From Xylona heveae TC161 (lineage: Eukaryota > Ascomycota > Xylonomycetes > Xylonales > Xylonaceae): DNA of 64,000 nt. A program made the position numbers and the translations under genes. The stretch spans positions 124,001 through 188,000 of the forward strand of contig NW_017264200.1 in the NCBI RefSeq assembly GCF_001619985.1, written 5' to 3'. Below are positions 58,154 through 64,000 of this stretch, piece after piece. Under the pieces are notes generated by a model. It had not been told where the DNA came from and did not search any database. It saw nothing but the letters and a program-made list of their open reading frames with translations. The first letter of the stretch is position 1. Each line of letters begins with the position of its first letter.

Positions 58154-59527
58154 CTAGCGAATCCAGCCATTCGGACCGCCCCACGTGCCCTTGACCATGA
58201 AATTGAGGTATACCCAGGGGAAGAAATCCTTCTTCAGATGATAAAACGAGCGGCGGGGGGTGGCCTGGTCGATGCCGAACCAGTTGTTAAACGTCTCTTT
58301 CGGTTCGCCGCCATACTTGAACTCTGCAAGAAGAACCTTTCCGTACTCTGTCAGGAGCGGGCAGGACGTGTATCCGTCATAGACCGCGGCGGGTTCCTTG
58401 CCGGCCAGGGTCTGCAGGAGGTTGTGCACGAGGACGGGGGCCTGGGAGGTGATTGCGGCGGCGGTGCGGGAGGTGGGCAGGCTGGAGGCGTCGCCGGCGG
58501 ACCAGACGTTGGGGTATGTGTTGTGGCGGGTGCTGCTCTGGTCGACGTCGACGTAGCCGGCGCCGTCGGCGAGGGCGCTGTTCTTGACGAACGCGTAGGG
58601 CCCCATTTTGGGCGTGACGTGCAGGAGATCAAACGGTTTGGTGACTTGTCCTTGTCCTTCGGGACGGGCGAATACGGCGTCTTTGCCGTCGATTGCGACG
58701 AGGTCGTGCTGGAAAAGCCCCTCGACGTTGCGCTCTTGGCGCATCTCTTCTAGTTTCGCATTGTATTTGGGCACGCCGAACATGACGGGAAGGCCGGTCG
58801 CGAAGCTGATCTTGATCGGTGCGTCAGAGGGGTTGGTCGGGTTGTAGAGGCCAGCTCGTTTCCAGTAGTCCAACGCGAGCCACATGGCTTTCTGCGGGGC
58901 GCCGGCGCATTTGATCACGCCTGTCGGCTGGGTGAAGATGGCGTTGCCCTTTTGGAGGGCGCGGATGGTGCGGAAGGTCTTGTCGCAGGTGTCGTAGCCG
59001 TAGATGGACGACACGGTGGAATTAGGGTCCGCGAGCGCCTCGGGCAGCCCGGCGACGCTGCCGTAGTTGATGTTGATGCCGGGAACGACGACGAGGTGTT
59101 CGTAGGTGATGGTCGTGCCGTTTGCGAGCGTCACGGCGTTGTCGCCTGGCGACAGGGCGTCCACGCCGTGGTTGTAGAATTTGAGCTTCGGGTCGATCAG
59201 GCTGCTGATCGGTTTTCGCAGGTCCTCCTTCTTCTTGAGACCGCCGCCGACAAGTGTCCAGCCGGGCTGGTAGTGGTGCCATGCTGCGGGGTCGATCACG
59301 GCGATTTCATCCTGTGTGAATTTACCCGAGCGCAGGAGCTGATGGCTGACGGATAGACCGGCGCTGCCGGCGCCAACGACCACTACCTTGTGTAGCCGAC
59401 CGGCTGAGCTGACTGGTAATGGCGATGATGCCGTTGCGAGAGAGCGGGCGGTCAGGGGTTTCTTTTGTGATGCGGCAAAGAGACGACTTGCTGAACCGGC
59501 CGTCAGTCTTGCGTGGCTGCCAGACAT
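58154..59527 (-). CDS. HMT2: Mitochondrial sulfide:quinone oxidoreductase
   Basis: Single exon, 457 residues. Residues 1-35 (many Ser/Ala/Arg, no acidic residue) form a mitochondrial presequence. The FAD-binding GAGSAG is at 52-57. Family motifs include WHHYQPGWTLVGGG (84-97), VPGININYGSV and TGVIKCAGAPQKAMWLA with the redox-type Cys 207. The second FAD signature VWSAGDAS is at 341-348, and CPLLTEYGKVLLAEF has Cys 389. Sulfide:quinone oxidoreductase oxidises H2S in the inner mitochondrial membrane and passes electrons to ubiquinone; S. pombe Hmt2 is the founding fungal member. The GC-rich codon bias is stronger than in neighbours, fitting high expression. High-scoring frames on the opposite strand are shadows of this bias. 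The start is the only ATG before the presequence. Confidence 0.95.
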   Translation of the reverse strand: MSGSHARLTAGSASRLFAASQKKPLTARSLATASSPLPVSSAGRLHKVVVVGAGSAGLSVSHQLLRSGKFTQDEIAVIDPAAWHHYQPGWTLVGGGLKKKEDLRKPISSLIDPKLKFYNHGVDALSPGDNAVTLANGTTITYEHLVVVPGININYGSVAGLPEALADPNSTVSSIYGYDTCDKTFRTIRALQKGNAIFTQPTGVIKCAGAPQKAMWLALDYWKRAGLYNPTNPSDAPIKISFATGLPVMFGVPKYNAKLEEMRQERNVEGLFQHDLVAIDGKDAVFARPEGQGQVTKPFDLLHVTPKMGPYAFVKNSALADGAGYVDVDQSSTRHNTYPNVWSAGDASSLPTSRTAAAITSQAPVLVHNLLQTLAGKEPAAVYDGYTSCPLLTEYGKVLLAEFKYGGEPKETFNNWFGIDQATPRRSFYHLKKDFFPWVYLNFMVKGTWGGPNGWIR

Positions 59528-60566
59528 CTTGGGCGTCGATATAAGGATAGGGGATCTCAGCCTATTGGCAATGCTAAAGGACGATAAAACCGAATTCGAG
59601 AAAAAAGTAGTGGTAGGATGTTGAAATGTGGAGAAATTTAGCTGATCATTTGTCTGCAGGAAATAGTCAGTATACCTTGGTTACTGCAATCGATTTGTGT
59701 CGATAAAGATTTTCTTATCAGTTGCACTAAAACCCCTTAACTTACGTCAGGCGATTTACTAACTTAGTTCTACCGAACACTTTGAGGGTATTACAGTAGA
59801 CTACTCGGCAGAACTAAGACGGATTGAGGCAACTGTAAATTGCGTGATCAAGCCAATTTATGAATAATTATACAATGTATTAGAATAGCATTTAATATTT
59901 ATATTTATCTTCTGAAATCCTTTTACAATAATAAATCTGTAAGATAATTGAGAACTTACAAGTAAAAATCTACTCTTGCTTGAATACATATTACCTAGGT
60001 ACTATACGGAATAGTCTGGCTTATATGGTTTTGACCTAAGCCTAGAAAATAAGTAAATACAGGCTGACAAAGAGCAGCTGCTTTACCTGGTCTAGTTATA
60101 AACATAACAACAACACCTAACCCATCTCTCTTATATTACCTTTCAAAGGAAATGCCTTATAAGTTCAGAGCTGTTTTTTTCAAACCATTATATTTTCATC
60201 AATATTGTGTATCAATTAGATCAAATACAGATTCCAATCTAGTCCTGTCACTCTGTTCAATACCAGCGTTGCTTGAAGTTACTAACTTGCTATTCCTTTA
60301 TATTCTTGGACAACCTGGCTTTATCTGAAAGGTTACCTGAAATGGTATAAATATCTCTCTTTTTGTTCTACACTCTGGCTTTTTTTTAATATCTCCGTTT
60401 GAGAGCTCTCCTTGGCCGTTTGTTGTGCTTTCCCATAGTAGTCGTCCTCGTCGTCCTCCTTACCAGAGCTGAGCCATCTATACTCAGTACTCGTCAAGTT
60501 TTATTTTTAAATATTGCTGCTCGAGGCTGATTCAAGCTCGCCTTTACGGACTCTGAATACGACACG
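59528..60566. promoter_or_regulatory. AT-rich divergent intergenic region
   Basis: A 1.04-kb region lies between divergent starts. It is markedly AT-rich from 59740 to 60400, where no frame is open for long. The final 150 nt before 60567 are pyrimidine-rich with GTCGTC/TCCTC triplets, a typical 5' UTR. No recognised factor site was seen. Confidence 0.45.
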
Positions 60567-61826
60567 ATGTTTCAACCAAGGGTTCCCACCAAATCGACAG
60601 CACATGACGGAATTGGAAAACGGTATCCACGCACCACAAACGTGGAGGCATATGCTGGCCCCATACGACCGCTGGCGCTCTGCGACAAATGCAAAGAAGG
60701 GCTGCCCAACCAAGAAGCACCCAAGGTCCGAGCCCGAGCGTGGCGCGGCGTACCGTACGGCTCGACGGAAAATTATTTCGACGAGGAGATTGCCAACGGG
60801 CAGTATCGCGTGGGCGGACCCAAATTGTGCCAATTGCCTGCCAGAAGCGTGCGCGTCATGGGCGATCCTATCGAAGTAAACGAAGAGGACTTTCTCGATC
60901 CAGACGGCTCGAGAGCATCGATAAGATTTAAGGTTGTGAAGGAGTGGAAAGGCGCGTCATCCGCTCGTACAGATTTCCAACAAAAGATCCGTGGTATCCT
61001 ATTCAAGCATGAGGTTGACTACTGGAAAATTGAGCTTGTGAACCGGAAATGCACGCTTAGTGATTCCTCGCAGATAGGCCATGTCTCGCCGCCGACAATC
61101 CTTGTGCTGGCGACACGACAGCCAGGAGTCATGGACGATAGCTGGTACTGGGCCTGCAAAGAAATTCGCCAGCTGTGTCGAGACCGCGGGCTGCTATCAG
61201 GTGAAGAGGAAAAAGAAGAGGAAGAAGAAAAAGAATCAAAAGAAGAAAACAAAGTAATGACGGACACAGATGCAGCAGCTGGTGCTGCAGACTCAAACAA
61301 CGAGACCAAGCCCAAGCCGGGCTCTTCTGCAAATCTACAAGCACACCCACCGCCAGGAGTAAGGCCGTGGAAAGAGACCGGTTCACTGCATGACATTTCC
61401 GTCGAGATTATCGATCCATCGATAAATAGACCAGAACAGACTCACTCGCTAAGCAGAGAGGACGAGCTACAATTGGGATTTAGACGGTACAACTCCGAGG
61501 GGTATCCCCAAATGTATTTTCCAGAGGAAATCGACGAGTGCCTTGACGGCAAACCGTATTTCTGGGCAACGATCTTGCGCATCGGCACCGCACGTAGAGA
61601 AGGCGTCAATACACCCACGTTCTGGATATATGCCAAAGAAGGCACAGATACCGACTGGATGGACTGTCTGGAGAAATTGACACAGGTAATGGATAAGTTG
61701 GGCATGGGCGAAGTCGCTGTCAAGATTACCGTCGCGGAATGGTCGGGCTCCGAGCGATTCATTGATGATCCCTGGTCTATATGGAATATGTGGGGACCCT
61801 CACCTTCCAACTGCGTATATAGTTGA
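60567..61826 (+). CDS. Unrecognised fungal protein
   Basis: Single exon, 419 residues, starting MFQPRVPTKST with CACGATG context. Residues 25-60 contain a CxxC pair (LCDKCKEGLPNQ). Residues 75-215 look folded, with many aromatics (RGVPYGSTENYFDEEI, VDYWKIELVNRKCTL, SWYWACKEIRQLC). A Glu/Lys-rich low-complexity linker spans about 212-232. The C-terminal part (about 300-419) has SEGYPQMYFPEEIDECLDG and ends WNMWGPSPSNCVYS. There is no signal peptide or membrane helix. I recognise no domain; it could be a lineage-restricted family. Codon use and the absence of stops support a real gene. It sits next to degraded sequence on its right, so it may belong to a variable region. Confidence 0.7.
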   Translation: MFQPRVPTKSTAHDGIGKRYPRTTNVEAYAGPIRPLALCDKCKEGLPNQEAPKVRARAWRGVPYGSTENYFDEEIANGQYRVGGPKLCQLPARSVRVMGDPIEVNEEDFLDPDGSRASIRFKVVKEWKGASSARTDFQQKIRGILFKHEVDYWKIELVNRKCTLSDSSQIGHVSPPTILVLATRQPGVMDDSWYWACKEIRQLCRDRGLLSGEEEKEEEEEKESKEENKVMTDTDAAAGAADSNNETKPKPGSSANLQAHPPPGVRPWKETGSLHDISVEIIDPSINRPEQTHSLSREDELQLGFRRYNSEGYPQMYFPEEIDECLDGKPYFWATILRIGTARREGVNTPTFWIYAKEGTDTDWMDCLEKLTQVMDKLGMGEVAVKITVAEWSGSERFIDDPWSIWNMWGPSPSNCVYS

Positions 61827-62004
61827 AGGGTTAAGCAGCTACTACGTAGTAAGACCTCATATTCTACTCCCTTCCCTTTCCTTTCCTTCAAACCAACCGC
61901 TTTTCAACACGTCATATTGGATGATTATACACAGGTCATTTAGTCTCATAGAAGTTTGATGCAGCAGAGAAGGATAAGAAAAATGAAAATAAGAAAGAAA
62001 CAGA
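61827..62004. other. Short convergent intergenic spacer
   Basis: The spacer has the palindrome TACTACGTAGTA at 61840-61851, just after the stop codon of the preceding gene. The remainder is an A/T-rich 3' flank. Confidence 0.5.
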
Positions 62005-62127
62005 TCATGAGCCGCCAACGAAACGATCCTCCGCGGCCACGGTGAACTTCTTCATGTCATCAAAAAGGTCTTCAGCGGCGGTGAAAAATGACAAAGAACC
62101 GTGTTCGACACCACCCAAACATACCCC
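62005..62127 (-). pseudogene. Coding-like C-terminal tail cut off by an inverted-repeat element
   Basis: On the minus strand a frame reads EHGSLSFFTAAEDLFDDMK, then KFTVAAEDRFVGGS and a TGA at 62005-62007. Composition, codon use and the clean stop look like a genuine protein end. Going upstream, the frame enters the inverted-repeat arm at 62128 with no start or clear splice acceptor, so the rest of the gene is missing or displaced. It may be the last exon of the decayed helicase gene further right, but no sequence evidence ties them. A short unrelated gene with hidden exons is the alternative. Confidence 0.45.
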
Positions 62128-62550
62128 CAGGGCGGGTGACAAAAGGTATGGCAAGGGTTGAACAGGTCGGACAATCGGGGGCTACATGGCAGTCTCAGAG
62201 AGTACAGTCGGGGGTGCGAGGGGTGTAGCGAGTACACTGAGCTCAACACGCGATAGCTGCATGTTTACCATCATCAATAACACAGGATGAAATTGATACG
62301 CTTCTAATCACTATGCCTGAGCACATCAAGAAATGCATCAAGTGGCAGGGGAATTACACAAGTTATTACTTAGACAGAATCAATTGAATGTATAGCTCTA
62401 TTGCATATGAAGCTGATGATTCCATGGGCGCCATCGCGTGCTGCCCTAAGTGTACTCGCTACACCCCCGACTGTGATCTCTGAGACTGCCATGTAGCCCC
62501 CGATTGTCCGACCTGTTCAACCCTCGCCATACCTTTTGTCACCCGCCCTG
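62128..62550. mobile_element. MITE-like element with long inverted repeats
   Basis: The left arm (62128-62238) is the reverse complement of the right arm (62449-62550), about 95% identical by eye apart from a 9-nt indel in the left arm that duplicates a CCC-containing segment. The ends read CAGGGCGGGTGACAAAAGG and its complement. A 210-nt non-repeated spacer lies between and carries no transposase-like frame. This is the structure of a non-autonomous DNA transposon with long terminal inverted repeats. No clear target-site duplication was found; both flanks are C-rich, which hides it. High arm identity suggests it is young compared with the relic beside it. Confidence 0.7.
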
Positions 62551-63227
62551 CCCCCCAAACCTTCCTTCCTCCATTATAAACAAACGCTGCCGAATCTCCT
62601 CGCAGGGAGAACCAAGTCCCATGGATTGCATGGTCCTTGGGGGTGGCGCACCTTCAATCATATTGTTGCTCTGTGAAATCAAGGATCAAATTCTTTCTCT
62701 TGTCAAAGTTAAGGTTTGCAGGGAAGATGGAAGTGTTGATGCATATTGACTTGAGGAGCTAACATAGCAGGACCTGCTCTGCAGGAAACAAGGTCCAGAC
62801 AATGACCTTCTCCTGACACTTGACCACTTGTTCCACAACCAGCCACAAAAATCCTACAAGCTTTGGTACATGCCTGCAGTATTCTGTAATGATGCTGAGG
62901 GTGTCAGTGGGTTCAATGTAATCTGGGTCGCCTTTTTCAGATTTCTCACGGCAAGTTTGTCATATCTGCCCCGAGTCGTCCAAGTTACAGCTCCGATTTT
63001 GAAGACCTCGTTGTCCTCTAGATCAGGCTTTGCAGTGTCTACCATGACCTTGACCACATCGCTCATGTGGAAGGCCAGCAACTCTTTCCTATCCTCCTTG
63101 AAAGGGTTTGTGAAAACCGCCGGGAACTACTCGCGTCCAAGATTAGTTTGGCTCTCAGGGTTTCAATAAGTTCGAATCTGGATGCATTACATAATTAAAC
63201 AACTGTCGCGGTGAGTTCACCTCCAAC

Positions 63228-63251
63228 AACGCCCAGTCCAACGCCCAGTCC
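63228..63251. repeat. Two-copy 12-nt tandem repeat
   Basis: AACGCCCAGTCC occurs twice in tandem, followed by a diverged third start. It lies inside the helicase relic. Confidence 0.7.
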
Positions 63252-63640
63252 AACGTCCGTCTGTCGGGTTATTGAGCGGAATCCTGCGGCTGCGTATACA
63301 AAGCCCAAGTCATTCTTGTTGCGGTTGAAAAAATCTTGTGAAATATCCAGCAGGTGCTCTTAGTGATTGATCATGTGACGCCTGTGATGCTGATATGACT
63401 CCTCCTTTGGGATCAGAAATTCTCCGGCCGCTTCCTTTTCTTCGAGTCGGCAGAAACGAGGATCACGAAATTCATCCTGCTCTCTTCGATGGCATCCGAT
63501 TGTGTCATGGGTTCATGGTGAGATTGCTGTTGGGAGTGTCCGACAGCAACAATAGCAAGAACGAAAACAGAAATCTATTATGCCCCAATTGGCAGGAACC
63601 GCCCCACAAGGAACATGACGGCACACTGATTCTGATCTTC

Positions 63641-63662
63641 TTTTTTTTTTTTTTTTTTTTTT
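63641..63662. repeat. Poly-T run of 22
   Basis: An uninterrupted run of 22 T lies inside the decayed region. On the minus strand it is poly-A and could mark the 3' end of an inserted retroposed copy whose body lies at higher coordinates, but no such body was recognised. Confidence 0.8.
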
Positions 63663-64000
63663 CCGTTATGCGATGAAAACTGTATATGCCACCTACGGCC
63701 TGAAGATAACATTCGAAATCCAGCACGCCCTGAGGTAGTTTGGGGGGGTGGTCGTAAGATGCTGAGTATCAATTGCCAATTGCGTGATTATCAATGGGCG
63801 CTGGAGTTGTGCTCCGAAATGTCTTGAATTGACTGTTGCTTCCGCGCAGTATCATGAGAGTAAAAGCGTCAAAGGGGCTTCTTCCTCTTTGACAACCATG
63901 TCGGATATGCTTGAGATATCTTTCTCTGAAGCCCGCTTTTTGTGGTTCTGTTTCTAAAATTTGATACATTTTAAAATGAGGTGCGGTGGATGTGCGACCA

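Larger units (their letters stand above)
62551..64000 (-). pseudogene. Decayed SNF2-type helicase gene
   Basis: On the minus strand several frame pieces read like one SNF2 protein in order. Near 63500-63380, QDEFRDPRFCRLEEKEAAG and then EFLIPKEESYQHHRRHMINH. Near 63350-63260, DFFNRNKNDLGFVYAAAGF with RSITRQT. Near 63120-62850, FKEDRKELLAFHMSDVV and RGRYDKLAVRNLKKATQ. Near 62830-62640, VVKCQEKVIVWTLFPAEQV, LLKSICINTS and FDKRKNLILDF, which match the start of the helicase C-terminal lobe (motif IV region) of SNF2 proteins. The pieces are separated by stop codons and at least two frame changes, and a 22-nt T run (63641-63662) interrupts the upstream part. The gene is broken and probably continues past the window edge. 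Relation to SNF2 is by motif recognition only. Confidence 0.5.

Noticed and set aside
58238-58753. 171-codon plus-strand frame opposite the sulfide:quinone oxidoreductase gene
   Set aside because: It is a mirror of the GC-rich codon bias of the real gene; its Gly/Val-rich sequence has no family match.
63769-63969. 66-codon minus-strand frame at the right edge
   Set aside because: Another minus-strand frame reads more like the helicase relic here; this one has no support.

Overview
The window is nuclear DNA from a filamentous ascomycete (Pezizomycotina, most probably Eurotiomycetes and possibly Eurotiales). Three things point there. Genes carry short introns of about 50-100 nt with GTRNGT donors and CTRAC branch sites. 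The gene set is fungal housekeeping (MED13, ATG13, NOT4, ENP2, BUD22, MTA phosphorylase, complex I, sulfide:quinone oxidoreductase). Several products resemble Eurotiomycete orthologues as I remember them. Most genes needed splicing; every proposed exon chain was checked for phase and totals a multiple of three.

Layout. 0-4 kb: intergenic DNA and a small single-pass membrane protein gene (minus). 4.1-8 kb: an eight-exon coiled-coil protein (plus). 8.6-9.2 kb: mitochondrial ribosomal protein bL33m in three exons (minus). 9.2-13 kb: long non-coding DNA, then a small cysteine-containing protein (13.0-13.8 kb). 15.3-20.5 kb: MED13 (minus), divergent from ENP2 (21.1-23.4 kb). 23.7-24.7 kb: a short-chain dehydrogenase. 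26.7-27.8 kb: MTA phosphorylase, divergent from an APH-type kinase (28.1-29.2 kb). 29.6 kb: a tiny four-cysteine protein. 30.6-32.0 kb: BUD22, divergent from a multi-pass membrane protein. 34-34.9 kb: the 30-kDa complex I subunit, divergent from NOT4. NOT4 is best read as one long gene to 41.4 kb with an 811-nt intron. 43.0-46.1 kb: ATG13 (minus). 49.7-55.0 kb: an ankyrin/RCC1/BTB protein of IBTK type. 56.3-57.6 kb: an F-box protein. 58.2-59.5 kb: sulfide:quinone oxidoreductase. 60.6-61.8 kb: an unrecognised protein.

The last 2 kb differs in character. It holds a coding-like C-terminal tail, a 420-nt structure with about 100-nt near-identical inverted arms (MITE-like), and a decayed SNF2-type helicase gene. 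This looks like the edge of an accessory or transposon-damaged region. No tRNA, rRNA, CRISPR or virus-like element was recognised.

Functional threads: ribosome assembly (ENP2, BUD22, sharing a PAC-like 8-mer upstream), transcription and mRNA control (MED13, NOT4), mitochondrial energy and sulfur metabolism (bL33m, NDUFS3, SQOR, and MTA phosphorylase for methionine salvage), and protein turnover (ATG13, F-box, BTB, RING). No gene cluster or single novel system is evident. The most interesting items are the NOT4 gene structure, the inverted-repeat and helicase-relic region, a possible mitochondrial form of MTA phosphorylase, and the small cysteine protein.
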